64,000 nt of DNA, from NCBI GenBank assembly GCA_902806575.1, contig CADCXD010000009.1, positions 1,488,001 through 1,552,000 on the forward strand, written 5' to 3'. The notes under the pieces are model-generated. The model was not told where the DNA came from and ran no database searches. It saw only the letters and a list, made by a program, of their open reading frames with translations. Position numbers and translations under genes: made by a program. Positions 23,515-35,907 of the stretch are shown here, in pieces. Within the stretch, counting starts at the first letter, position 1. The number at the start of each line of letters is the position of its first letter. Source of the stretch: Jackrogersella multiformis. Taxonomy: Eukaryota > Ascomycota > Sordariomycetes > Xylariales > Hypoxylaceae.

Positions 23515-24688
23515 GAGATTACGAACGGCATGTCTTGGTAATGATCGGATGATGGCCGACTAGCACTACTTGGAAGCCAAATAATTCAAGGTCTATATGG
23601 CAAGGATGGTTGCATATTTGTTTCTATAGCATGTGTTCCTGCGTTTATCCACTTTCTCAAATGGATATCCGGCCAACAATCTGGCCAAATTCCCTTCTCC
23701 CATATCAAGACGGGAGTTTTGGAGGATGGGATGGGTAAATGTTTTGGGGCACGATGAACTTGTGAAAGCTTCGGCAAAGGACATAGGCGTTATGTGGCTT
23801 GCAGCTTTTAAGCTACTCGAGAATCTAAAGTTGGTCTTTTTCTTTGCTATGCGGATGAGATGGACTAGGATGACTGCTGCCTTTGGCGATAGGTGTCATG
23901 GAGGCGGTGTTCATATCAATTCATAGTATACCCTTTTTCGACGCCATCCATTCTTCGCCGTACTTGTTTGGATGGTTTTTACGGGACTTGCTCCAAGGGA
24001 ATCTTTCACAAGACGCTTGATCGATCATCCTTTGTGTCATTCGTGGTCACGGTGATTACAAGCCGGTCCTGTCATATACTCGTTTTTAATAAAAGTACCT
24101 ATTTCAATCAGTGAAGTTACCTGCTTAGTACTATTGGTGCTGTCATTTTCCCCATCCGCATAATTATGATGGATAGCCGATGAGGAATGCTGGGCAACCG
24201 TAGAGAAGCAAGTAAGGAAAGGGAGCGGGTTAATTAAAGGGGGGCCAAACGAGCGAGACATATTTTCTATGGGTTGTAAAATAAATTACAAAATAGGCAA
24301 TAAATACATTTCATGTTTTAAGAGCAAAATATGGTTATTTTTCCTCCATGATGATCCTAGGAGGTGAGCTCAATCTTATTAGGAATGGGAAAATATTTGT
24401 TTAGGTATTCAAAAGCAGAGTGTACACAGTTCGATAATTCCCAGTCTATCAATGGTAGCTGCCTATGGTCATTTGTATTGGGAGTTTAACCAGCTCTCGT
24501 GATCAAGTACCTAGTAAATAGCGATTATCATACTTGAATAGTATATGTATGGATGTCGTCCTGAATTATCTCCTCTTCACATCTCTTCACATCTCTTAGA
24601 AAGGTTATATTTAGTGTAGCAACAAGATAACATATCAATTACCGTATATTCATGCTCCTGTCTTATACATTACTACTACTATATCCCA
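23515..24688. other. Intergenic, convergent 3' ends
   Basis: This lies between the convergent GEF (+) and H+-ATPase (-) genes. I see no gene, only AT-rich DNA with a short duplicated CTCTTCACAT word at about 24573-24592. Confidence 0.55.
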
Positions 24689-27600
24689 TTAAATATCCTC
24701 CTCGTCAGCAGCCGTCTTCTCCACAATGAAGTACTTATCACGACCTGTCTTGGGGTCCGGCTCGTGCTCGACTAAAAGATATCAGTTCGATATAGGACAG
24801 ACACATGTCGACATAACCTACCAGCAAGCTTATTAAGGTGACCGATGATGTTCTCTATCTGAGTGTCCTTCTTGTTGCGGTCCTTGCGGCCCAGATTGTT
24901 GATCCAGGAGAAGCTGTTGAGCGCGAGGTATACGATGGCGACGAAGATAAGAACGCCGATGCTGTACGCCCACACCACCACCACGGTCACGATATCCGTC
25001 CAACCATTGTGCGAGTTGACAAAGGATGTAGGCGGCGTCGTCTCCATCACACCGCCACCGCTGCCAGACAGCCACCCAAAGAGGGTGAAGATAGTAGCCA
25101 GAGCATCAACGCCCAGGATCGCACCGACGAGCTGCCACGACGGCCACGTCTGCCCGCCGCGCGTGACGAAGATGAGCCAATTCTCCGTCAGCGCGACCTC
25201 GAGGAACAGGACCTCCTGTATGGAGCCGAACCGCTGGACGACGCCCCCGTTGGCCAGAAACATGGTGCCCCGGATGATCCAGGTGCCGGCGGCGAGGAGG
25301 CCGCCCAGGATCACGCTAATGACCCAGATCTTCTTCAGCTGCCATTCCACCGGGCGCGGCTCCACATGCGCGTTATCATATGCGACCGCCACCGTGGCCA
25401 AGTCGGCGAACAAGGCGATGAAGACGATGAGGTCCGGCCGGATGGTTTCGTTGAGGATGACCATCGACGTCGTCAGGTATATCTCGAGGTGCAGACAGAG
25501 GGCGATACGATATTGCACGTAGGCTTTCATCCGTTGGAAGATCTATTCGAAAAGTCAGTGTTAGATATATGGAGAGTATATACCTACGCTCATGTATCTC
25601 CTCGATGGACGCTACGCGTAAACGACGTGAGTTAATAGGAGGGAAATGTATACCTGGCGGGAGGTCTTGATCGACAAGATGATAGTACTGAGGCCTGGTG
25701 CCAGGAATACAATATCCGCTGCTGCTTGCGCAGCCTCGGACGATCCCTCCACGGCAATTCCGCAGTCGGCCTTTTTGAGAGACGGCGCATCGTTTACACC
25801 TATGAGGAGTTTCAGGTATCAGGTTAGCAACTCACTAGCCTAACGGTCTGCTCGCTCGAAATACGACTAAGAGATAAGCCGCTCGTGGAAATGCGATCTT
25901 AAGACTTACCGTCGCCCGTCATTGCCGTCAGCGAGCCGCGCTGTTGCAGCATCTCCACCACCTGGTACTTATGTTCGGGGAACACCTCCGCGAACCCGTC
26001 GGCGCGTTGGACCAGGTCGTGCTGAACGGTCCCCGTCAGGCCGCTGTGGATCAGCTTCTCGGAGTTGTAGACCTTGGTGCCGAGTCCGAGCATCTTGCAG
26101 GTCTCCTTCGCTATGGCGATGGCGTCGCCGGTCAGCATCTTGACGGGCACGCCCAGGTGCGAGGCCTCGATGATGGTCTGCGCGGTGTCCTCGCGCGGCG
26201 GGTCGAACATGGACAGCAGCCCCAACAGGACCCACGGCCCGTCGTTCTTCTTGTAGGCCACGCCCAGGGAGCGGAACCCGCGCAGCGCGAACTCCCTCGC
26301 CTTCTGGTTGTACATGGTGCGGACCTCGTCGCTGACGTTGGCGAGGTTGACGATGGCGCGCGGCGCCCCCTTCGCGCACACGAACCGGTCGCTGCCGAGA
26401 CGGCATTCCGTCGTGATGCGCTTGGAGACCGGGTCGAACGGCTTGAACTTGTCCGTCACCCAGCCCTGCCGCAGGATCTCGCGCGCCTTCGGATAGCGCT
26501 TGAGCGTCGTGATTGTCACCTTGTCTATCGGGTCCAGGGATGCAATATTGTGGGAACTCGCGAGGGCTGCGACCGCCATCATCCAGTTCACATCTTGGCC
26601 TTCGGCGACGAACGGCTCACGGATGCTGAGCTTGTTAGCTGTTAGGGTGCCGGTTTTGTCCGAGCAGAGCACGTTCACACCCTAGTAAATATTTAGTAGA
26701 TTGTTTTTTTTTTAAAAATCTAGTAGGTAATGATATTCAGGGGTTACATACCGCTAATGACTCAATGGCCGTCAATTTTTGAACGATGGCTTTTTGCTTG
26801 GCCAGATAAGCCGCGCCGACTGCGAGTGTCGTCGTCGTCACTACGGGAAGACCGACAGGAACTCCAATGATCAGCAGCACCAACGTATAATGAAGAAGGT
26901 TCTGTACGCCCGGTTCTGCGATCCTGAGGTGGTGGTAGAACCCTCCAATCCATGCAACGAGGATCCAGAACATGACGAGTACCAATAACGATGTTCCTAT
27001 ACTGTCCATTACGGCCTTGAAGTGGCCTTGGTCCTTAGCGCCTTGGACCAGAGACGCGGTTCGTCCGACGAAGGAATATTTAGCAGATGTAGTCATGATA
27101 GCAAAGGATTTCCCTCGTTTGCAGCCAGTTGTGTAATACAAAACATCGCCCATGTATTTGTCCACAGCAAGAGACTCGCCGGTAATGGCGGATTGATCAC
27201 AGGCCACGAGGGGGTCGCCATAGTGAATTGAATCTTCATCGTCTTCTTGGCTATCTTCGTGGTTCTTACCCTTTTGGTTGTTGGTTTTGGTTTCTTCCTC
27301 TTCGCTAAACTTGTCTTCGTTTCTCAGCTCCTTATACTGCTCAAAGTCGTGAGGTCTGGTGTAGTCGCAAATCAATTGAGCGTCGCCTGGGACGGTCTGT
27401 CCTTCTTGTATAATCAACTACACACAGTAAGCTTGAGCATTCACTTGCTGCCATTGATCTTCAGCGGCGAGATGAAAGAGACACTTACAATATCACCCGG
27501 AACTAATTCCCTAGCTAGTATTTGTTCTTCCTTGCCGTCGCGTACGACATTTGCTCTCATGGCGATGTCACCCTTCAAGCTTGCTACAACATCGGCCGCT

Positions 27601-28306
27601 TGTTTTTCCTGGTAAAACCCTACGAAGGCATTAAGGGAGAGAATTCCAATAATGACACCGAAGTCGATCCAGTCGCCTAATCCCACGGCCAGCAAAGCGG
27701 CAATTTCCATAACTAGATCAACTGTCAGGAGCCATCTCGATATTGCTTACAAGCGGAATAGCAGCGCCAGCGAAGAGCATGCTCACCATAAAGGATAGGA
27801 CCTTGGAAATAACTGGAGACCTTGGCGAACATGTTCTCCTTTTCAGACATCAGCTCGTTCCAACCGAACCGCCTACGGCGCTCCTCAACTTGGGCACCAG
27901 TTAAACCGGACTGGATGTCGGTTTCAAGCCATGAGTCTGGTGGCTTGCCGACTTCAGTCGGTTCAGGCTCATCTTCTAGCTCGCCCTCTTTTGATTTCCA
28001 GACCTGCCACCATTTTGGCGGCTTGCGCTTCCTGCTTGTACCGCTTGCGAGGCTTGCCCTGCGCTCAACATCGAAGTTCGTGATGAATCGATCGAGTGCT
28101 TCATATTCGGTCAGATCGGAGCTCTTGGCCGGCACTTTCATACGATATTCTCCGAACTTGATATGCTCCCCACTGTTCTCGCCTCTCTGCTTGTCGCCAT
28201 GCTCTTCGACCGGATAATTGGCCCCGTTGGAGTGACTAGCGCCCTGAGCTTCAGCATCATCGTCGGCAATGCCGCCGTGTTGCCTTGATTGACTTAGGAA
28301 GTCCAT
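24689..28306 (-). CDS. Plasma-membrane H+-transporting P-type ATPase (P3A), divergent paralogue
   Basis: Seven exons (27787-28306, 27489-27712, 26752-27417, 25910-26681, 25654-25799, 24822-25542, 24689-24771) join to 1043 residues. P-type motifs are present: PGD in the A domain, ITGES (about 326-330), the phosphorylated Asp in CSDKTGT (about D478), MLTGDA and TGDGVNDAP, with the usual ten-helix pattern and ENWLIFVTR near the end. It pumps protons out at ATP cost. Compared with yeast Pma1 (918 residues) it has a longer acidic N-terminus and an acidic insertion of ~40 residues (about 273-314) before TGES. Its C-terminus lacks the typical SLEDF..RVSTQHEK regulatory tail and ends DEEDI. I therefore take it for a second, non-canonical Pma rather than the main housekeeping pump. 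The start is the ATG of MDFLSQSRQH. Confidence 0.93.
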
Positions 28307-30950
28307 AGCTCGTAATATGAGCAACCCTCTGGGGGTTCGCCTATGCTATCACTTTCCCCTCCACAGTGTGCCTGGCAGGTATATCAAACTAGGGCGGGAA
28401 GCTAGATTACCTTATTTGCCAGTGCCTCAAGATCCAGCAGCAGAGAGACAAATAACTTTTCACAGATTCACATCCAAACTATTAGCTATGTTTATAAGAT
28501 TTGACAGATCCAACTATATTGTAGAGAGCTTCCCGACTGTAGGTGTAATTTTCAATTCAAGCAACCACCAAGTTGAGCGTAACGGCATTGAATGCCCAGT
28601 ACACCTGTTCTCCGAGAGAAGCCGGCGATGTCTAAACGCTAGGTATATAGTTGCCGCTTTGTTTTACTCCTCATTTCCTAAAGTACAAAGAAGATAGGGA
28701 AATAGAGAAAGAATCAAGTATTCAAAGCAAACTACGACGTCAGATATGCCAAAGATGACAGTAGTGTCGAGGACGGTCTCATATTAGTAGAAGGATGACC
28801 CGGGACATCCCATCCTGGAAGGTTTGCTCATGATTACGTAGAAGGCTGGAATTGGGCGTTCGCTTCCAGCAAAAAAGAAAGTGTGCTGAGGTTGAGATGA
28901 CGTAATCATAGCTTTAGATGGGCTTGCATATAATAACAATCCCCGCAGTGCCCTGGCCGCCTTACTTCCGTCAACCCCCTATCCCACCACCCAACGGTAT
29001 CGCACGTGCACATCCATATTCCAGGGACATGATGACGATGAATAAATCAATCCAAATGTGTACCTAGGTAGGTATGAATGGTTTTATCTAATTAGGAATA
29101 GTTAATGTGGATAAAGTTTCCAATCATTGATACTATATCGAGGTTGCCTAGATGTCAGTTAACCCGAGCTTCAATTTCTGGTGGCTTTTTATTTTTAGAA
29201 ACACGGGCTATGGAGTCATATTCTTCCCAGCCGCCTCTATCAGGTTATAATAAAAAACCAAAGCACGGAGTTACATTAATACTAATCATAACTGTATATA
29301 TCTAAAATTGATTTTAATGAGGTATGTAAATTCTCTGACTACCTAACTAGGTACCTAGGTACCTGTAAGTCGCTTGGGTTTGTTAGAGCTTTTTGCATCA
29401 TCTGGCCCTCCCGATGTTGTTACTGGAGTTCCTGTTTCACCCCGAGCCTTAGATTTAGTCTTACCTTCAGCATCATAATTAGCTGGGATGGGTACAGGAT
29501 CCGGCTTCTTAATCCCACCCATATCGTATCCACTCCTCATAGCGAAGATAGTGATTCAAATAATGGGTAGGATTGAAGTTATGGTCCAAGGTAAGTAACG
29601 CTGATACGATTACTCATTAAAAAAGCATCATATCACGATGAGGAACTAGTTCAAATATATACCTAGATTATAAATAACTGAACTAGTAGTTGTTCAAGTA
29701 TAAAGAATAAGTTTATAACCAATACTATGCTTGGTTTACGCGGAGGCTCTTTAATAAAGAGGTCGACTTTTGGTTAAGTTCTTTGTTGAATTATTTACTA
29801 TGTCACCATTTAAACAACTCATTGGTTCAAAGCCAGTAATTCATTACACACCTAGGTACCTCGTTAGACGTACACATTCGTGTACTATTTAGGTGAATCC
29901 TAGCTATAGGAGCGACATTTCCATTGACACTCGGGATCTAATCAAGTACACCACTAAAGACCATCCATTACTTGCACCTACCTATCTTCATTCTAGATCC
30001 CATCACACGAAGAGACCTGTCATTTTTATGCCCTTTTCTTCCCGATTATCGTGTCCGTCTTGTGACCCGTCTTCTCGTGGAAAGCATCGTTCGAGAGGAT
30101 ATTGATTTTTTGAAATGATCTCGTGCCCGAGGATGATGTTGGTGCTTTTCGGGTAACCGGGGTTCGGGATGACGAGAGACGAGTGGTTGATTAGGTAGAG
30201 ATAGGATATCGCTGTGCAAGTAGAGTATTTGAACTCTCGTTTAACGGATGATGTCTTTGTGTGAGAAGAAATTTGGAATCTTCGTTAGTATAGTAAGGGT
30301 TCGACTGTTATTTAAGCATTTAACCTAATAATTTGGTATTAGTTTTGTTGGAGTTACTAGTAGAGAGCAGAGGAGGTCGATGATGATGGGGGGGTTGATA
30401 TTATCAGCGTTTGTTTGAGTCTTAAATGCTTACCTAGAAGCGTACCTAGGTAGGTACTCTGTTAAGAGAGCTTCTGATGATTTTGGGAAGATATAGGGTT
30501 TACAGTAATGACAAGATTTTATAAAGGCATATTTATAACTTTATTGAAAATTATTATAATAAGACATTGATTTATGAGATTTACATAATCATATGCATAC
30601 TTGTGTAACTTATTATAACTATACCAATATAGGGGTAGGTATTAAATGGCGTTTAAAAAAGGCTTAGCTAAATCGGGGCTGACTAGCCTAGGTACCTAAG
30701 GTGCAGATACGGGTGGCTGTTTGCAGATACGGTCGGTCAGCACAGGAGCTGAAAAAGCATCGCCAATCGTGGCAGTGCAGCTAAGTTAATATGGTATGTC
30801 TGTTACTATTACCATTAGCAAGAAATACTTTATAAAGCTTGACAATAATTCGATTTTTCGGTTCCCAATTCTCATAATTATTTCTCTACTACTCTAGACC
30901 TGCGTTATAGAATAATTATCAACACCGGAGGTAAAATAAAACCGCCAAGA
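28307..30950. other. Gene-poor AT-rich region
   Basis: These 2.6 kb contain one possible tiny ORF (listed separately) and CCTAGG clusters near 29060-29075, 29347-29362, 29851-29858 and 30443-30455. The rest is AT-rich and carries no recognisable gene. Confidence 0.5.
29355..29540 (-). CDS. Possible small hydrophilic protein (61 aa)
   Basis: The frame encodes a lysine-, glycine- and proline-rich peptide that starts MRSGYDMGGIKKPDP and ends KPKRLTGT. Its composition is more protein-like than its surroundings, where GC is lower. The stop codon lies in a GGTACCTAGGTACC repeat. There is no signal peptide, membrane segment or known motif. It could be the last exon of a lost gene or chance. Confidence 0.25.
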   Translation of the reverse strand: MRSGYDMGGIKKPDPVPIPANYDAEGKTKSKARGETGTPVTTSGGPDDAKSSNKPKRLTGT

Positions 30951-31832
30951 ATGGGCAACCCGACAGAGGCAAACTCCGAATATGATGGTGGGGCTGCACC
31001 ACCTCCGTACGTCGCAGCGGACACCAGCGCCCCAGCAGCCCCATATCCTCCGGCGCCGTCGTATGAAGCAGGATCCGGGGCTAGCAGCTCAAGCACGACC
31101 AATATTGCAGGTGTGAGCAACAGATTTCCACAATCAATTAACGCATACTTCCTAAAATCTATGCTCTCCAAACACTTCTATCTGGGCGAGCACGCCGACA
31201 AGCCGTTATTCGCGGTCAGGATGCACAGCGGGTTTTCCGGCAAGCCGATGCTAGAACTCCACACCGGCCCGAGTGGCTTGGAACCGCTCATCGCGACCGC
31301 CGGCAATGAGAGTAGGTGGAGCTGTGGCAGGACCACGGTCGTCAATATCATCCCTGCCGCCGACTTCGGATCGGGATCGGACTCCACAGAAGCGTCCGCC
31401 ACAAAGATCACAATGAAGGAAACGTGCCAAGGGAAGCACCTCACGTACCCGTTCACGATCGAGGTGGGTCTGGGTAAAGATGTGCGGGTCGAGAGATTCG
31501 AGTGGCGGGGAAGTAGAGGCAACGAAGTCAAGGAGCTCGACAAATGGTCGAGAGGTTACAAGTTGGTGCGACTAGGGAGCGATGCGCTGGGCCAGGGCGG
31601 GGAGCGGGCGACGCGGTCCGCGAATGCAACGAGCGACGGCAAGGAAGTCGTCGCGGCATTTGCGCAGAATAACAGCTGCAGCATGACCAAAGTATTCAAG
31701 TTCCAATACCTCGGGAGCGGCGCTACGGGCGTGCTAGGCGACCGGTTCGCCCTCGCCGCGCTCATGACCGGGTTGAAGATCTGGTATGTCGAGTTCATTG
31801 CTCAGATGGCTACTGCTGCTAGCAGCGGATGA
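30951..31832 (+). CDS. Tubby C-terminal/LURP-one-like protein with N-terminal PY motifs
   Basis: This single-exon frame of 293 residues has a disordered, P/A/S-rich first 60 residues with PPPY and APSY motifs. PPPY is the classical ligand of WW domains such as those of Rsp5/Nedd4-type ubiquitin ligases. The remaining ~230 residues look like a beta-rich globular domain. Blocks such as FYLGEHADKPLFAV, HSGFSGKPMLELHTGP and the closing FALAALMTGLKIWYVEFIAQ resemble fungal proteins assigned to the tubby-C-terminal-like/LURP-one-related fold, by pattern only. There is no signal peptide. Its GC content is higher than that of both flanks. The role is unknown; membrane-lipid binding would fit the fold. 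Confidence 0.8.
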   Translation: MGNPTEANSEYDGGAAPPPYVAADTSAPAAPYPPAPSYEAGSGASSSSTTNIAGVSNRFPQSINAYFLKSMLSKHFYLGEHADKPLFAVRMHSGFSGKPMLELHTGPSGLEPLIATAGNESRWSCGRTTVVNIIPAADFGSGSDSTEASATKITMKETCQGKHLTYPFTIEVGLGKDVRVERFEWRGSRGNEVKELDKWSRGYKLVRLGSDALGQGGERATRSANATSDGKEVVAAFAQNNSCSMTKVFKFQYLGSGATGVLGDRFALAALMTGLKIWYVEFIAQMATAASSG

Positions 31833-32425
31833 TGCAAAATAAATCTGGGATTACTTGGATTGTACGTATTCTATGCTTCGTTTTGTATATTGATGGTATG
31901 ATAATAGCTGGAGATTAGGTGGGAGAGACCATGGGAACCACTTAACCTAGTATGACATGGTATATTGTATATATAGAGTAAATGATGCTTGGAACAATCC
32001 CATATGTGACTTCATCATTTGAAATTCTGCAGCCTTTTGATAAATTCATATATCGGCGTAGATAGGATGCAGTGTAAAAAGGGGCTACTTTGACCCACTT
32101 AAAACTACGGGGTCGATAACCCCTTTTTACTAGGTACCCAGGTACTTATAGGATGATAGTAGCGATAACATTAATACTTAGCAACAGTTATCTGGGAATA
32201 AATTAATATATTTTTCTTGAGAGGAGTTTGGTTTACTTCAATCCCGGAATGTTAGCGTAAATTATAGCAAACAAAGACTTGATTGGTAAGTTGATAAATC
32301 TCATGTACCGTGGAGTATATTCTCATATCGTGTTGTATAGGAAGAAACACATTCTGGCATCACCCGTCCCAATGGTAAAGAACGACTCCAACAATCCGTT
32401 CCTCGTTCCAAGTAATGCTAATAAA
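31833..32425. other. Intergenic, convergent 3' ends
   Basis: No gene is visible. The DNA is AT-rich and lies between the tubby-like gene (+) and the demethylase-like gene (-). Confidence 0.6.
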
Positions 32426-33750
32426 TTACACATTTTCCATTAGCCATGGCAACACCTTGCTGCCCCAGTACTGGCGCATCTTATAATGACCAAGTCCTTC
32501 GGGCATAGACTCTATGGCTGCTGCTAATGCTTTTCCATCCCCTTCCGACTTCACTTCATGAAGCGAAGTCATATAAGACCTCACTGTAAAAATCACAGCA
32601 CTGGTACGGGGCAACTTTGTGAGCGTCTGATGTTCCACCCGCAAGTAGCATTCGTCAATAGAAGGGTCTTCTTTGTAATCCGAGACGACCTGCTCTGTTC
32701 CAGGGTAATAGTTATTTCCGTCAGTGCGGAATAAGTCAGCTCCATCAACTTGTAACGACCACTTTCATCCAATTAGTTTGAGAGAATATAACGGCAACAA
32801 TAATTTGTCTTACATTCATACGCCCAATAAAGTCTCCCGGCTGCATCCGACTAAAGTATCGGTCCACACTGTGCCCGAGCTTCCGCTCGTAGCCCGGAAC
32901 TGGTTGGTGGATCTCCCTGACAGATTCGCCAACCCGGGCTGGGCTTAGAAAGCCACCTGGGAAACAGGCTATGTAGCCCTGCAGACGGTACTGCCCGTCC
33001 GAATCAGGGCACATGAAGTAAAAGTCCTCCTATCACATTTTCAAGGGTTAGAAACTATTACTATGATGATGTTTCACGGACGAAAACTCAGACAATCGAA
33101 ATATGCAAAATACTTGAGTCATGTACTAAGACTAGGTGATACTCACCTCGACATTTTCTCCCATATGTGTCAGCATTTGGGAATGGGTAAGTCCCTCAGT
33201 GGTGAGCGGGTAACTAGAACCGGTGGCTAGGTTCTTGACTGTTTTTCCACGGGACTTAAACATAGTCGGAAACCTAGCGGGCAAGTGCTTAATCATTATT
33301 TCTTCGTATAATTCCTCGATGGCCGGGTCGACCTTTTCTCCTGTCCCAATCGTGAACTCGGGCTTTTCCCGGATTAGAGGCAAGCGTTCCTGGATGCGAT
33401 CTAAATAACCGCAGTCCATTCGAATCCAGTCCGAGCGAGCGCGCTTTTGGATTCCTGACACGCAATTAGCCACTCAGGTTTTGGGGGAGTAAGGAATATT
33501 ATAATTGCCTACCCATAGTGACATGGCCCTGTGTCTTATATGGTTGGTATTTGATGGGGTCTACCTTGCGGAAGTCAAAATCCGTTAGGGGTTCGATGCC
33601 TTGGTCGATAGGGTTTTTTTCGAGTGGTTTCTTATGCTTGGACTGTATAAAGGCTTTCATGACCAGTCTTAGTGCTAAAAGCACCAGGACCAATAAGAAA
33701 GGCCATAGTGGTCCTGGGACAGAAAAAACGTTGTATTTAACTCCAATCAT
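32426..33750 (-). CDS. Haem-dependent oxidative N-demethylase-like protein (DUF3445), membrane-anchored
   Basis: Four exons (33513-33750, 33147-33454, 32814-33029, 32426-32761) join to 365 residues. A hydrophobic stretch at about 13-34 predicts a single membrane anchor. It is followed by the DUF3445/HODM-alpha-like pattern: a TMGIQK entry, DWIRMD..YLDRI, ACFPGGFLSPARVG..VREIHQPVPGYERKLGHSVDRYF, then NWSLQVDGADLF and the RVEHQTLTKLPRTSAVIFTVRSY block. Bacterial HODM removes methyl groups from amines using haem; fungal members are widespread and often lie near biosynthetic genes. For exon 4 the acceptor AAAG before TGG gives the family's NWS.Q motif. The frame is intact although the neighbouring methyltransferase and transporters are broken. 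Confidence 0.88.
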
Positions 33751-34988
33751 AACTAGTAGAGCGTAGGTGTTTAATAGGGTTTTTTTTAGAACGTTTGAGA
33801 TATCTTTACAAGTATTATATACTCATAAGCAAAAGCCATAACACCCTTTTACTGAATACCGAAGTAAGGGGCTGAACATCGAAGTCAGGGGTTCATGGCG
33901 AAAACCTCCAAGATTTAGTTCCTGTGGGATTGGAGAAGCATGACCCTTCACGACCAAGTCGGTAACCTATTAACACAAGCCTACCTAGGTATTACTCATA
34001 ATTTTGTAACGTTTCACCTAACCCGGCACCCACTTACCTAGGTAAGCATGTAGGTAGCCAACTGCATACTATGAGTGGCTTTATAGAAATCACTGATTTT
34101 GCATTAGATCGACATTAAAGACGCGTGAAAGCACTATCACTCTGCAGCTTTAATGTTTAAACTTAACTTCTGGTTCTTAACAGCTTGTCTTAATAGCTAA
34201 GGATATGGTGCCCCTTCTTACGGGCAATAAACAAAAGTTCTACATTTTAATGGATGTATTACTTAAAACTAGATAATAAAAGAGTCAAAGTCGTAAAGCT
34301 AGGTAGTTATGGCTAAGTTAATAATATCACTTAGCAAAATGGCATAACGGGAGGCTACTGATAGTTTACCTCTGGTAAAAATTTAATCCCGAAAAGCCTC
34401 ACGTTTAAATCCTCGGCTTTACAGGTAGGTATACCCCTCTTTAACACCCATTTACCCCGTCCACCCCACTAATCACGGCGGAGGGGCGTTTAATCGGGTG
34501 AGGATAGGCCCCCCTTTTAATTTTATCCGTTCGGTTATAACCCCCGTTCCTACAGCCGTCATTGCATCCGTCCATATTATTACATTATGTCCGTCCTTGC
34601 ATTACACCCGTCAAGCCACAAAGCCAGTTCTTTTGGACGGACCGGTTTAAATTTCATTATTTAATTGGTTATTCAATGCCGGTTTCTTTGGTGCTAATCC
34701 TTAATAAGAGAACCACACTTTCATTTAATTGGTTTATTGACCCTGAATGACCCATTTATTGAAGAGATCGGACGAATTAAACCGCCTCCATAACGTCTTA
34801 TGAGAGATTTCCTATTCGGGCATACCGGAGATAAGAGTTCAACCGTTGAAGCCGTAGAAATTCATTATTAAAACCACAATGTCTTTATACTCGATCTAAT
34901 ATCCTACCCAAGTTACATACCTACCTGGTACCTAGGTTGGTACCCTTACCTGAGTTATTTCATATTATTCTACCAGACAGGTAGCAAG
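33751..34988. other. AT-rich intergenic with possible decayed repeats
   Basis: This is the divergent interval between the demethylase-like gene and the methyltransferase pseudogene. It holds a CCGTC-rich stretch at about 34440-34615, a tRNA-like A-box/B-box pair near 34341-34410 (see findings), and CCTAGG motifs near 33983 and 34037. No gene is supportable. Confidence 0.45.
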
Positions 34989-35907
34989 ATGGCCTCGGAA
35001 TCCTTAGACACGATGAACAAGGTTGTCTAATGATTGGATCCCCAGCCGCAAGGTAACCCCTTAGGTTAATAGATTTCAGGGTTGGCAGAATATAATCTCG
35101 ACTGACTGGGCTCGCAGACGCAATTCTCCATATCCGTTGCGGAAAAGGCCTCCTGGTTGCTACGATTACACGTGAAGCGCATCGCTGGGGTAGATGGCTC
35201 AATTAACAAGATCGAGTCATTTAGCGAGACTCTCCCCAAAATCGATGCTCGTGTCGTTGACTGCTGATACCCTGACGTAGATGCAAGTCTATGCACGCTT
35301 CTTTTGACGAAGTCTTTCCCAATTCTGCTCTACATTAGATTCCCCGCGAGGAGGCTACTCGAGCAAACACTATCAAAGGCTGTTTTGAAGCCTTGAAGCC
35401 AGGGAGTTTCTTCGTCAGCGAGTCAGGCGCTCTTGGTAACGTTGCGGAAGCCCATGCAGTAATCATTCGAGCTTTAGTCCATCAGGCCATTATCCCGGTT
35501 GACGTAGCAAAAGATTGCATCTCCTTGCTGGTTTCCAACCGTTGAGGTCATGAGGACCTTGATCGAGAGACAAGGATTTCGGTGGATCAAAGGTGAAGTC
35601 GAACATCAGTAGACGATACTTAGTAGCTACGAAGAGGGCGGGATTAGAGAATGGTAGGAACTTTTGCTTTCTTTCAGATCTTTCTTTCGTGGCACTAAAT
35701 ACATTCGATCACCGGCAGGAATTATGTAGCATTCGTCTATTTTGTGCAGACTTCGTTGCACTCCTAACGGATGATAATCGTGAAGCCACCGTAAAAGAAG
35801 TGGTTCAGGTCATGGAAGAAGTCCAGAGACGTCAACACGATGGGGCCTTTGCGGTCAACTAAATTCGACTCCGCTTTGTTGCCCAAAAGGATGACGGAGG
35901 AAAGTAA
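34989..35907 (+). pseudogene. SAM-dependent methyltransferase pseudogene (trans-aconitate-methyltransferase-like)
   Basis: Three frames together read as one class I methyltransferase. In order I see a start ATG, LDPQPQ, VGRI in place of the glycine-rich SAM loop, GVDGSIN, DARVVD, FDEVFPNSALH, ALKPGSFFVSESGALGNVAE, ALVHQ, WFPTVEVMRTLIERQGF, IRLFCADFVALLTDD and a last IRLRFVAQKDD. It is broken by a double stop at 35028-35033, a TAG at 35336-35338 where a Trp is expected, a one-base frameshift near 35514, a TAG at 35610-35612 and a TAA at 35860-35862. Several stops are Trp-to-stop G-to-A changes, which RIP could cause, but the frameshift shows ordinary decay as well. Residues between 35650 and 35730 may be a former intron. 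Confidence 0.8.

Noticed and set aside
24838..26645. Plus-strand ORFs of 219-265 codons over the H+-ATPase
   Set aside because: Antisense shadows of the ATPase exons.
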